NCBI GenBank assembly: GCA_050247255.1
Contig: JBFWUM010000040.1
Span: forward strand, 1-39,920
Source: JBFWUM01 sp050247255
Lineage (GTDB): Bacteria; Acidobacteriota; Vicinamibacteria; Vicinamibacterales; UBA2999
Reading direction: 5' to 3'
Length of the DNA stretch: 39,920 bases
The first letter of the stretch is position 1; the number at the start of each line of letters is the position of its first letter. Of the stretch, positions 1 through 8,247 are shown piece after piece. The notes under the pieces were generated by a model. That model searched no databases, had not been told where the DNA came from, and was given only the letters and a program-made list of their open reading frames with translations. The position numbers and the translations under genes are program-made.

Positions 1-1377
<1,377 letters not shown>

Positions 1378-1383
1378 CGGCCA

Positions 1384-2193
1384 ATGCCATATCAATTCCT
1401 GGTCACCCACCGCGAAGGTCCGGTCGAGTACGTGATGCTCAACCGGCCGGAGGTACGCAACGCGTTCAACGACGAGTTGATCGCCGAGCTCACCGCCTGG
1501 TGTGACGCCACGGCCGCCGATCCGGCGGTGCGCGTGGCGGTCATCGGCGGCGCCGGCAAGGTGTTCTGCGCCGGGGCCGACCTGTCGTGGATGTCGCAGA
1601 TGGTCGCTTACACCCACGAGCAGAACCTGCAGGATGCCAACGCCGCGGCGCGGATGTTCGCGGCGCTCGATCACCTGCCGGTGCCGCTCATCGGCCGTGT
1701 CCACGGCGCGGCGATTGGCGGCGGCGCGGGGCTGGCCGCGGTGTGCGATGTCGTCGTCGCCGACGAGGGCACCGTGTTCGCCTTCTCGGAGGTGAAGTTC
1801 GGCATCATCCCGGCGATGATCTCGCCCTACGTGCTCGGCAAGATCGGCGCGTCGGCGACGCGCCACCTGTTCGTGACCGGCGCGCGCTTCAGCGCCGCGC
1901 ACGCGAAGGAAATCGGCCTCGTGCACGCGTCGGTCCCGGCCGACGAGCTCGACGCCCGCGTCGCCGTCTACACACGCGAGCTTCTCAGCTGCGGGCGCGA
2001 GGCGATTGGGGTGGTGAAGGCGCTCCTGCGCGACGTCGCCCATCGTCCCGCCGCGGACGCGGTCGGCATCACGGCTGAAGCGATCGCCCAGCGCCGCGTC
2101 TCGGCCGAAGGCCAGGAAGGGATGCGGGCCTTCCTCGAGAAGCGAAAGGCCTCCTGGAATGTTGCGCCGGATCCTGATCGCGAATCGCGGTGA
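1384..2193 (+). CDS. liuC: Enoyl-CoA hydratase, probable methylglutaconyl-CoA hydratase
   Basis: A crotonase-fold protein of 269 residues. It carries the two oxyanion-hole segments of the family: GAGKVFCAGADLSWM (about residues 56-70) and GAAIGGGAGLAAVCDVVVAD (about 109-128), followed by FAFSEVKFGIIPAMISPYV. In this operon it most likely hydrates 3-methylglutaconyl-CoA to HMG-CoA, the step between the carboxylase and the lyase. The ATG lies 6 bp after the upstream stop without a strong Shine-Dalgarno sequence, which suggests coupling. Its 3' end overlaps the start of the biotin carboxylase gene by 35 bp. The family is certain; the exact substrate is inferred from context. Confidence 0.88.
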   Translation: MPYQFLVTHREGPVEYVMLNRPEVRNAFNDELIAELTAWCDATAADPAVRVAVIGGAGKVFCAGADLSWMSQMVAYTHEQNLQDANAAARMFAALDHLPVPLIGRVHGAAIGGGAGLAAVCDVVVADEGTVFAFSEVKFGIIPAMISPYVLGKIGASATRHLFVTGARFSAAHAKEIGLVHASVPADELDARVAVYTRELLSCGREAIGVVKALLRDVAHRPAADAVGITAEAIAQRRVSAEGQEGMRAFLEKRKASWNVAPDPDRESR

Positions 2194-3670
2194 GATTGCG
2201 CTCCGGGTCATCCGGAGCTGCCGCGAGCTCGGCATCGAGACCGTCGCCGTCTACTCCGACGCGGACACGAAGGCGCTGCACGTGCGGCGCGCCGACCACG
2301 CCGTCCGGATCGGCCCGGCGGCGCCCGCCGACAGCTACCTCAAGGCCGGCGCCATCCTCGACGCGGCGCGTGCCAGCGGCGCCGATGCCGTTCACCCGGG
2401 ATACGGGTTCCTGTCCGAGAACGCGGCGTTCGCCGGCGCCTGTGAACAGGCTGGCATCGTCTTCATTGGCCCTCCGGCAGCGGCGATCACCGCGATGGGC
2501 TCGAAGATCGCGGCGCGGCGGGTCGCCATCGCGGCTGGCGTCCCGGTGGTGCCGGGTGACACGCCGGACGATCAAGGCGACGAGGCGATTGCCGCGGCCG
2601 CGACCCGGGTTGGCTTTCCGCTGCTGCTGAAGCCGGCGGCCGGCGGCGGCGGCATCGGCATGAAGACCGTGCGCGACACGTCGGCGCTTCCCGGCGCCAT
2701 CGCCCAGGCCAGGCGCGAGGCGCTGGCGGCGTTCGGCGACGGCACGCTCTACGTGGAGCGGCTCGTCGAGCGGCCGCGCCACGTCGAGGTCCAGATCCTC
2801 GCCGACCACCACGGGAACGTGGTGCACCTGTTCGAGCGCGAGTGCTCCGTCCAGCGCCGTCACCAGAAGGTGGTCGAGGAGTCTCCGTCGCCGGCGCTCA
2901 CCCCGGCGCTGCGCGAGCGCATGGGAGCGGCGGCGGTGGCGGTGGCGAAAGCGGCCGGCTATCGCAACGCCGGCACGATCGAGTTCCTGCTCGACGAGAC
3001 GGTGGCTCGCCGCAGCCTTGGCGACGGCGGGTTCTATTTCCTGGAGATGAACACGCGGCTGCAGGTCGAGCATCCGGTCACCGAACAGGTCACCGGCGTC
3101 GACCTCGTGCGCGCGCAGATCGCCATCGCCGCCGGCGAGCCGCTGCGCTGGACGCAGGAGCAGCTCACGCAGCGCGGGCACGCCATCGAGGTGCGCATCT
3201 ACGCCGAGGACCCGGCCGCCGGCTATCTCCCTCAGCCAGGACCGCTGCTGCTCTACCGCGAGCCGTCAGCCCCGGGCATCCGGGTCGACGCCGGCGTCGA
3301 GGAAGGCGGCGAGATTTCGGTGCACTACGACCCGATGATCGCCAAACTGATCGCCACCGGCGAGTCCCGGGACGCCGCCCGCCGCCGCGCCCTCGCCGCG
3401 CTCCGCAGCTACCCGATCCTCGGCGTGAGAACGAACGTCCGTTTCCTGATTGCGCTGCTCGAGCACCCACGGTTCGTCGCCGGCGATCTGGACACCCGCT
3501 TCCTCGACAAGGAAGGTGATGCGCTGCTCGAGTCATTGCCCACCGAGGCACCCGCGGCGGTGATCGCGCTGGCGAAGAACCTGAGCACCCGGAACCCGCA
3601 CCCTCGCACCTCCGCACCTTCGCACCCTCGCACCGACCCCTGGTCATCCCTGAGATCCTGGCGTGGCTGA
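2159..3670 (+). CDS. liuD: Biotin carboxylase part of a split methylcrotonyl-CoA carboxylase alpha subunit
   Basis: An ATP-grasp biotin carboxylase of 503 residues that carboxylates biotin using ATP and bicarbonate. It opens with LRRILIANRGEIALRVIRSC, has the glycine-rich ATP loop GGGGIGMKTV (about 162-171), KVVEESPSP, and the catalytic EMNTRLQVEHPVTEQ (about 297-311), then the C-terminal biotin carboxylase domain. Single-chain alpha subunits run to about 650-670 residues and end in a biotin carrier domain. Here translation stops after DPWSSLRSWRG, which resembles the start of the linker (BT) domain, and the carrier domain is a separate frame overlapping by 8 bp. Shortly before the stop is an 8-nt tandem repeat encoding a proline-rich HPRTSAPSHPRT stretch. 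Confidence 0.9.
   Translation: MLRRILIANRGEIALRVIRSCRELGIETVAVYSDADTKALHVRRADHAVRIGPAAPADSYLKAGAILDAARASGADAVHPGYGFLSENAAFAGACEQAGIVFIGPPAAAITAMGSKIAARRVAIAAGVPVVPGDTPDDQGDEAIAAAATRVGFPLLLKPAAGGGGIGMKTVRDTSALPGAIAQARREALAAFGDGTLYVERLVERPRHVEVQILADHHGNVVHLFERECSVQRRHQKVVEESPSPALTPALRERMGAAAVAVAKAAGYRNAGTIEFLLDETVARRSLGDGGFYFLEMNTRLQVEHPVTEQVTGVDLVRAQIAIAAGEPLRWTQEQLTQRGHAIEVRIYAEDPAAGYLPQPGPLLLYREPSAPGIRVDAGVEEGGEISVHYDPMIAKLIATGESRDAARRRALAALRSYPILGVRTNVRFLIALLEHPRFVAGDLDTRFLDKEGDALLESLPTEAPAAVIALAKNLSTRNPHPRTSAPSHPRTDPWSSLRSWRG
3597..3636 (+). repeat. Five tandem 8-nt units inside the biotin carboxylase 3' end
   Basis: Consecutive octamers CGCACCCT, CGCACCTC, CGCACCTT, CGCACCCT and CGCACCGA. 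They lie in the coding sequence, 34 bp before the stop, and encode the proline/histidine/arginine-rich tail. A related two-unit run (CGGACCTT twice) occurs at 19963-19978. Confidence 0.9.
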
Positions 3671-4070
3671 GTACGCTCTGGAGCCCCCCGGCGGCCGTGT
3701 CGTGACTGCCTACGCAGTGGCTTCCCGCGACGGCGTCTGGGTGTTCGTGGATGGCGACACGTTCCTGGTAGCTCTTCCGCCTGAAGGCGGAAGCCACACC
3801 GGAGCGGTGCCAGGAGCCGTGGCTTCCGGCTTCAGCCGGAAGAACACCTCGGCCGACCCGGCGGGGCTTGCGGCGCCAATGCCGGCCTCGGTCGTCGCCA
3901 TCAACGTGCAGCCGGGTGACACCGTGAAAGCGGGCGACGTGCTGATCCTGCTCGAAGCCATGAAGATGGAACTGGCAATCAAGGCGCCTCGCGACGGACA
4001 GGTCACGGCGATCCACTGCCGCGCGGGCGAACTGGTCCAGCCGGGTGTACCGTTGATCGAGCTCGCATGA
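3663..4070 (+). CDS. liuD: Biotin carrier domain part of a split methylcrotonyl-CoA carboxylase alpha subunit
   Basis: A 135-residue biotinyl domain. The biotinylation motif LLEAMKMEL is at about residues 97-105, with Lys101 the acceptor, and the fold is completed by the usual PAPMPASVVAI-like and VQPGVPLIEL ends. The first 37 residues look like the tail of the BT linker of a full alpha subunit, so this is the missing C-terminal part of the preceding gene. The GTG start overlaps the biotin carboxylase stop by 8 bp and has no clear Shine-Dalgarno sequence, suggesting translational coupling. Residues about 38-63 (VALPPEGGSH...VASGFSRK) are encoded by an inserted REP-like double hairpin. The stop overlaps the HMG-CoA lyase start by 4 bp. 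Confidence 0.88.
   Translation: MAEYALEPPGGRVVTAYAVASRDGVWVFVDGDTFLVALPPEGGSHTGAVPGAVASGFSRKNTSADPAGLAAPMPASVVAINVQPGDTVKAGDVLILLEAMKMELAIKAPRDGQVTAIHCRAGELVQPGVPLIELA
3774..3842 (+). repeat. REP-like double hairpin inside the biotin carrier gene
   Basis: Two short palindromes face each other. The first is CTTCCGCC / TGAA / GGCGGAAG at 3774-3793. The second is CTTCCGGC / TTCA / GCCGGAAG at 3823-3842. The flanks are also inverted (GGAAGCCAC and GTGGCTTCC). This paired-hairpin architecture is that of REP/BIME elements. It is in frame and translated. Confidence 0.85.
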
Positions 4071-4981
4071 ACGTCAGGGTGGTCGAGGTCGGGCCGCGGG
4101 ATGGGCTGCAGAACGAGGCGGCCACGGTGCCGACCGCGGACAAGATTGCCTTCGTGAATCGGCTGGCGGACGCCGGGCACTCCATTATCGAGGTCGCGGC
4201 TTTCGTGAACCCGGCGCGTGTGCCGCAGATGGGTGACGCGGCCGACGTCTTTGCCGGGATCACCCGCAAGCCTGGTGTCCGCTATACGGCGCTCGTCCCG
4301 AACACGAAGGGGCTGGAGCGCGCCCTCACGGCCACCGCAGACGAGGTGGCGATCTTTGCCGCCGCGTCCGAGACATTCAGCCGCCGCAACATCAACCAGG
4401 GGATCAACGAGTCGCTCATCACCTACCGCGAGATCTGCCGCGAGGCCGCGGCTGCCGGCGTGCGCGTCCGCGCCTATCTCTCGACCGCGTTCGGCTGCCC
4501 GTTCGAGGGCGACGTTCCACCGGCGCAGGTACTCGACGTCGCCGCGCAGCTGCTCGACATGGGCGCCTACGAAGTGGCGGTCAGCGACACCATCGGCATC
4601 GCCCATCCGGCCCAGGTCACGTCGCTCCTGAAGCTGCTGGTGCCGCGCCTCACGGCCGAACAGCTTGCGCTGCACGTTCACGACACGCGCGGCACTGCGC
4701 TCGTCAACGTCTACGCGGCTCTGCAGGAAGGCATCCGCACGTTTGATGCGTCGGCCGGCGGCCTCGGCGGCTGCCCATACGCCCCCGGCGCAACCGGCAA
4801 CCTGGCGACCGAAGACCTCATCTACATGCTGGATGGCCTGGGGGCCAGCACCGGCGTGCGTCTTGATGGCATCATCGACGCATCGCGCGCCATGGAGCGG
4901 CTCGTCGGCCACCCGCTCCCGTCGCGCGTCTATCGAGCGATGAATAGCAAGGCACAAGGCTCAAGGCCCAATGCTCAATGA
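4067..4981 (+). CDS. liuE: Hydroxymethylglutaryl-CoA lyase
   Basis: Cleaves HMG-CoA to acetoacetate and acetyl-CoA, the last step of the pathway encoded here. The 304-residue protein is a TIM-barrel lyase starting VRVVEVGPRDGLQNE, whose Arg and Asp are the catalytic and metal-binding residues. It contains HVHDTRGTALVN (metal-binding histidines) and the family signature GGLGGCPYAPGATGNLATED with the catalytic Cys. The ATG overlaps the biotin carrier stop by 4 bp. The last ten or so codons (after YRAMNS) and the TGA stop are made of a heptad repeat element, so the C-terminal KAQGSRPNAQ tail is probably not ancestral. Confidence 0.94.
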   Translation: MNVRVVEVGPRDGLQNEAATVPTADKIAFVNRLADAGHSIIEVAAFVNPARVPQMGDAADVFAGITRKPGVRYTALVPNTKGLERALTATADEVAIFAAASETFSRRNINQGINESLITYREICREAAAAGVRVRAYLSTAFGCPFEGDVPPAQVLDVAAQLLDMGAYEVAVSDTIGIAHPAQVTSLLKLLVPRLTAEQLALHVHDTRGTALVNVYAALQEGIRTFDASAGGLGGCPYAPGATGNLATEDLIYMLDGLGASTGVRLDGIIDASRAMERLVGHPLPSRVYRAMNSKAQGSRPNAQ

Positions 4982-5049
4982 CAAGGCGAGACCGCGGAAG
5001 GCATTCCGCTTTCGGCCTTGGGCCTTGGGCCTTGGGCATTGAGCATTGA
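4947..5049. repeat. Inverted heptad repeat element (CAAGG/CAATG type)
   Basis: The left arm is five 7-nt units at 4947-4981 (GCAAGGC, ACAAGGC, TCAAGGC, CCAATGC, TCAATGA). The right arm is five complementary-type units at 5015-5049 (GCCTTGG three times, GCATTGA twice). Between them sits a small perfect hairpin, GCGGAA / GGCA / TTCCGC at 4994-5009. The left arm supplies the end and stop of the HMG-CoA lyase gene. The right arm ends just before the next gene. Confidence 0.85.
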
Positions 5050-5057
5050 TTGAAGGT

Positions 5058-5447
5058 ATGCCCGTCACCACACGCACTGACATCGAGCCGACCACCGGCG
5101 ATCTCGATCACATCGTCAAGGAGCTGCAGGAGTCCTGGAAGGCGACGATCACCGTGCGCCGGCAGTCGCGCGCCGACATCGGCCACCGCGAAATCTACCT
5201 GTCGCTCGACGACAAGGAGCTGGGGATCCTGCGCCACGGCGAGGAGCTGACGCAGGAGATCGAACCGGGAGCCCACCGGCTGAAGGCGCACAACACGCTG
5301 TTCCGGAAAACGCTCGACTTCACCATCGGGGTGGGCGAACATGCGAGCTTCCGGACCATCAACCGCGCCGGCTTCGGGACCTACTCGGTGCTCGCCTTCT
5401 TCCTGGGCGGCGGCCCGATCTACCTGACGCTCGAGCGCGAAAGCTGA
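5058..5447 (+). CDS. Unknown protein, 129 residues
   Basis: I do not recognise this family. The protein has a polar N-terminus, then a probable beta-rich domain (TITVRRQSRADIGHREIYLS to about residue 100) in which LDDKELGILRHGEELTQEI and EPGAHRLKAHN resemble the general layout of small PEGA-like or Ig-like modules. A short hydrophobic segment near the end, YSVLAFFLGGGPIYLTL, could sit in or at a membrane. I chose the ATG at 5058, which follows GAAGG closely. A TTG at 5046 inside the repeat would add four residues. It is 2 bp upstream of the next small gene, so the two are probably co-translated. Confidence 0.7.
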   Translation: MPVTTRTDIEPTTGDLDHIVKELQESWKATITVRRQSRADIGHREIYLSLDDKELGILRHGEELTQEIEPGAHRLKAHNTLFRKTLDFTIGVGEHASFRTINRAGFGTYSVLAFFLGGGPIYLTLERES

Positions 5448-5449
5448 CC

Positions 5450-5710
5450 ATGGCCCCAACCGTCGTCATCGACACGCAGGCGCTGATCGAGCTCGTCGAG
5501 AAGGTCGGCCTGCTGCGCCGCGACATGCAGCACCGCGGGGAACTGGAGAAGTACGAGGCGCGCTTCGCCCGCATCGACCAGAAGTTCTCGGCCATCGCCA
5601 CGGCAATCGCCGGGCACGATCCCGACACCGCCAAGGCGCTGCGGACCGCGTGGCAGCTGCCGGCCCGCAGCCTCGCCTTCCGCAACGCCGGGCATCAGAA
5701 AAAAGACTAA
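5450..5710 (+). CDS. Unknown small protein, 86 residues
   Basis: No family recognised. The protein is soluble, with no signal peptide or membrane segment. Its first two thirds look helical and could form a coiled coil (LIELVEKVGLLRRDM, HRGELEKYEARFARIDQKF), followed by a short basic C-terminus. It starts 2 bp after the preceding stop (TGACCATG), which implies coupled translation and perhaps a shared function. Its TAA stop is the first part of a heptad repeat run that continues into the next gene. Confidence 0.65.
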   Translation: MAPTVVIDTQALIELVEKVGLLRRDMQHRGELEKYEARFARIDQKFSAIATAIAGHDPDTAKALRTAWQLPARSLAFRNAGHQKKD

Positions 5711-5764
5711 GGCGCAAGGCACAATGCCCAGGGCCCAATGCACAATGACGAACGAGCAATGGGC
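5709..5764. repeat. Eight phased 7-nt units at the acetyltransferase start
   Basis: Uninterrupted heptads: AAGGCGC, AAGGCAC, AATGCCC, AGGGCCC, AATGCAC, AATGACG, AACGAGC, AATGGGC. The composition matches the element at 4947-5049, but here there is only one arm. The run contains both candidate ATG starts of the GNAT gene. Confidence 0.8.
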
Positions 5765-6248
5765 AGCGCGTACGGCGAATGCTCCCTTCGTGATCGCCGC
5801 GGTGCGATCCGACGAGGACCTGACCGTCGCGCGGGAGCTGTTTCGGCAGTACGGCACGACCCCTGATGTCGATGTCTGCGTCGTCGGATTCGCTGACGAG
5901 ATTGAGGCGCTTCCCGGCCCGTATGCCGAGCCGCGCGGCACGATCCTGGTGGCGCGCGTCAGCGGGCAGCCGGTTGGCTGCGTCGCGCTCAAGCCGGTTG
6001 GCGCCGACGTGGCGGAAATGAAGCGGTTGTTCGTGGATCCCGCGTGTCGCGGCAGGAAGATTGGCGAGGGACTCACCACGGCGGCGATCGAGGCCGCGCG
6101 CGGGCGTGGCTACAGCCGGCTACGACTCGACAGCCTGCCCTCGATGACCGCAGCCCAGGCGATTTACCGGCGCGCCGGATTCAAGGACGTCGCGCCGTGG
6201 GCCGCAACGCCAGTTCCAGGAGTGTCGTACCTGGAACTGACGTTGTAG
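5724..6248 (+). CDS. GNAT-family N-acetyltransferase
   Basis: An acetyl-CoA-dependent acetyltransferase of 174 residues; the substrate is unknown. The GNAT core runs from about FVIAAVRSDEDL to the end: beta-strand GTILVARVSGQPVGCVALKP, then MKRLFVDPACRGRKIGEGL (the Q/RxxGxG/A acetyl-CoA loop, here RGRKIGEG), then a helix and the terminal YRRAGFKDV motif. The first 18 or so residues are encoded by heptad repeats and have no counterpart in the fold, so the functional start is uncertain: ATG at 5724 or 5745. It lies 13 bp after the small gene upstream and is convergent with the DinB gene. Confidence 0.88.
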   Translation: MPRAQCTMTNEQWAARTANAPFVIAAVRSDEDLTVARELFRQYGTTPDVDVCVVGFADEIEALPGPYAEPRGTILVARVSGQPVGCVALKPVGADVAEMKRLFVDPACRGRKIGEGLTTAAIEAARGRGYSRLRLDSLPSMTAAQAIYRRAGFKDVAPWAATPVPGVSYLELTL

Positions 6249-6254
6249 TCGAAC

Positions 6255-6298
6255 TCAGAATGCAGAATTCATTTTGAATTTTGCATTTTGAATTTTGA
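6255..6298. repeat. Heptad hairpin element (ATTTTGA type) between convergent genes
   Basis: Left units are TCAGAAT and GCAGAAT; right units are ATTTTGA, ATTTTGC, ATTTTGA, ATTTTGA. The segment 6256-6270 pairs with 6276-6290 over 15 positions (two as G-U) around a 5-nt ATTTT loop. It fills the gap between the GNAT and DinB stop codons, and the following bases provide the DinB TAA. It is AT-rich in a GC-rich region and could work as a bidirectional terminator. Confidence 0.85.
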
Positions 6299-6299
6299 A

Positions 6300-6893
6300 T
6301 TAGTTGCCCCGTCCACCCCGGCCAGCGCCGCCGCCGCGATTCTGCTGCGCCTCGGTCGACGGCGGCACCACGCCCTTGAGGCGCTGGTAGACCGTGCCGA
6401 TCCCGTACATCTCGTTGCCGTGCTCGATGACGCGGTTGAGGATGATCCCCTTCGCCGTCGCCGGGCCGCGGCCGCCCGCCACCGTTTCCGCAGCGACCTG
6501 GTCGGTCAGCGCGGCGAACGCCTTGTCGCAGAGGGCAAACGAATCGTTGAGCGCCTTGACGACCTGTTCCTTGGTCGTCGCCGTCTGCTCCAGGTTGTTG
6601 CCCTGGTTCGGGTTCGGCACGCCGAGCACGTTGGCGCACTGCCCGTACTGGAAGTTGGCGACGTGGCCCCACAGCTGGCCGTAGCTGCGGATCTCATTGG
6701 TCGGCTTGAACGAGTAATCGGCCTCGCCCAGCTTGTCAGCCGACGCGACCAGCAACTGCTTGATGCGGTTGTAGGAGGTCTGCAGGCCCGAGGCAATGCC
6801 CACCGGCTGCCCGGCGCCGCCGGGCCCCTGCGCGAACGCAGCGCCGGAAGTGGCGAGCAGCGCTCCAAGTGCAAGACACGCAATACGTTTCAT
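6300..6893 (-). CDS. Exported DinB-like four-helix protein
   Basis: A DinB/YfiT-like protein of 197 residues with a Sec signal peptide (MKRIACLALGALLATSGAAFAQ). DinB-like domains are metal-binding four-helix bundles; several act as thiol-dependent transferases. Here YSFKPTNEIRSYGQLWGHVAN and RVIEHGNEMYG carry the histidines expected at the metal site. The C-terminus is glycine/arginine-rich (NRGGGAGRGGRGN). I chose the ATG at 6893 because GAGGAG stands 7 nt upstream; a TTG one codon earlier is also in frame. It lies 35 bp downstream of the lipase gene on the same strand. The molecular function is unknown. Confidence 0.85.
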   Translation of the reverse strand: MKRIACLALGALLATSGAAFAQGPGGAGQPVGIASGLQTSYNRIKQLLVASADKLGEADYSFKPTNEIRSYGQLWGHVANFQYGQCANVLGVPNPNQGNNLEQTATTKEQVVKALNDSFALCDKAFAALTDQVAAETVAGGRGPATAKGIILNRVIEHGNEMYGIGTVYQRLKGVVPPSTEAQQNRGGGAGRGGRGN

Positions 6894-6928
6894 CAACTGG
6901 CTCCTCAGCTACGAATGGGTTCGACCCA

Positions 6929-8155
6929 TCATGATACGCCCGGACAGGTGACCGTGGCCGTCTCGCCCCTGAATCGGGCGTCGACCCAGTCGGGCACCAG
7001 CGCGCCGCCGCGCGGGTGCAGCTGCATGTGATCGACGCCGGCGAACTCCTGGAACTCGACCTGGGCCTTCTGCGCGCACAGGTCCCGGGTCAGCTCGCGA
7101 ATCTGCTCAATCGGCACGTCGACGTCCTTGTCGCCCTGCAGGACCAGCAGCGGCACGCCGGTCGGCAGCGGCAGGAACGCGTCGTTCTCCTCCAGCCGCG
7201 TGCGCCACGCGGTCCCCGGCTCCAGCGCCTCCGGCTTCGCATACGGCGTCGTCATCTGCGCCGCCGCGCCAAAGAGCTCGTAGCAGCCCCACGACATGGC
7301 ATCGAGCATGGCAAGACCGTCGGGCGTCAGGATGTCGGTCAGCTTCACCTCGGGATGCCCGGCCGCAAGGCCGGCCATCCGCATGATGAAGTAGCCGCGG
7401 TTCATCGGGATGCCGAGGTCGTAGAACGAGAGATCCAGGTGGCGCGCCGCCGGCGCGATGGCGACCGCGCCCACCAGGTCGAGCTCGGGGGCATACTTCG
7501 GCGCCAGCGACGTCGCCCAGATCGACGTCTGCCCGCCCTGCGAGAAGCCATACATCGCGAAGCGAGTGCCGGCCGACGCCGGGGCAAACTTCTGCGCCGC
7601 GCGCGCTGCATCGAGCGCCGCCATCCCCTGGGTCGGCCCGTTCAGATACTCGACCGGCCCCGGCACGCCGAGTCCCTGGTAGTCGCTCATGGCGACGACG
7701 TAGCCGCGGGCGATGAGCGTGTCGAGCTCCGGCACGCGCGGATCGCTGCCGGCCTGCAGCAGGTTGTCACGCGACGGCGCGCACGAGTCCTGCGAGCCAG
7801 AGGTCCCGTGGTTCCAGACCACGAGCGGCCGCTGCCCGGCAGGCGTCGGGGGGTTGACCGGCACGTAGATCTCGCCGGACACGTACTCGAGGCCGCCGGT
7901 CGCCCCTTCCGTGACGTAGATCACGTTCCAGCCGCGGGCGCCGGCAGGCACATCCGTGCGCTCGCGCGCCCAGTAGATGTCGCCCCGCTGCGCGCCGGCC
8001 TCGGCCTCCATCGGCACGCGCCAGAAGTTCGCGCCGTCCGGGCCTTCGCGGAAATTGGAGGCCGCCGGGTCGGTAGATTCAGGCGCCGGAGCCTGGGCCG
8101 AACAGCCGGCGACGGCCACGAGCAGGAGCACGCAGAGTCGTTTCATACCGGGCAT
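6929..8155 (-). CDS. Secreted lipase-like alpha/beta hydrolase lipoprotein
   Basis: A 408-residue protein with a lipoprotein signal (MKRLCVLLLVAVAGC), so probably membrane-anchored outside the cytoplasm. The catalytic domain is an alpha/beta hydrolase of the secretory lipase (LIP) type: nucleophile motif FAMYGFSQGGQTS, a likely acid in LVLQGDKDVDVP, and a likely histidine in FAGVDHMQLHP. An oxyanion-type VVWNHGTSGSQDSC segment lies in the N-terminal third. It probably cleaves esters or acylglycerols; the substrate cannot be read from sequence. The start at 8155 is preceded by GGAG at 5 nt; a second ATG four codons on is also possible. DinB follows it. Confidence 0.86.
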   Translation of the reverse strand: MPGMKRLCVLLLVAVAGCSAQAPAPESTDPAASNFREGPDGANFWRVPMEAEAGAQRGDIYWARERTDVPAGARGWNVIYVTEGATGGLEYVSGEIYVPVNPPTPAGQRPLVVWNHGTSGSQDSCAPSRDNLLQAGSDPRVPELDTLIARGYVVAMSDYQGLGVPGPVEYLNGPTQGMAALDAARAAQKFAPASAGTRFAMYGFSQGGQTSIWATSLAPKYAPELDLVGAVAIAPAARHLDLSFYDLGIPMNRGYFIMRMAGLAAGHPEVKLTDILTPDGLAMLDAMSWGCYELFGAAAQMTTPYAKPEALEPGTAWRTRLEENDAFLPLPTGVPLLVLQGDKDVDVPIEQIRELTRDLCAQKAQVEFQEFAGVDHMQLHPRGGALVPDWVDARFRGETATVTCPGVS

Positions 8156-8179
8156 TCTAGCTCCGGCCGGATGTTTCAT

Positions 8180-8237
8180 AAGGAGCAAGGAGAAAGGAGA
8201 TCAAAAGTACTTTTCGTTCTCCTTCCTCCTTCCTCTT
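8180..8237. repeat. Inverted heptad repeat element (AAGGAGA type)
   Basis: The left arm is AAGGAGC, AAGGAGA, AAGGAGA (8180-8200). The centre is the perfect palindrome AAAAGTACTTTT (8203-8214). The right arm is TTCTCCT, TCCTCCT, TCCTCTT (8217-8237). Both arms keep 7-nt phase. The element occupies most of the 92 bp between the PHP stop and the lipase start, both on the minus strand. Confidence 0.88.
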
Positions 8238-8247
8238 GTAAAAAACA

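Noticed and set aside
3597..3670. Phase-variable fusion of biotin carboxylase and biotin carrier by gain of one octamer
   Set aside because: Adding 8 nt would put the two frames in register, but the carrier frame has a TGA at 3651, downstream of the repeat, so copy-number change alone cannot fuse them.
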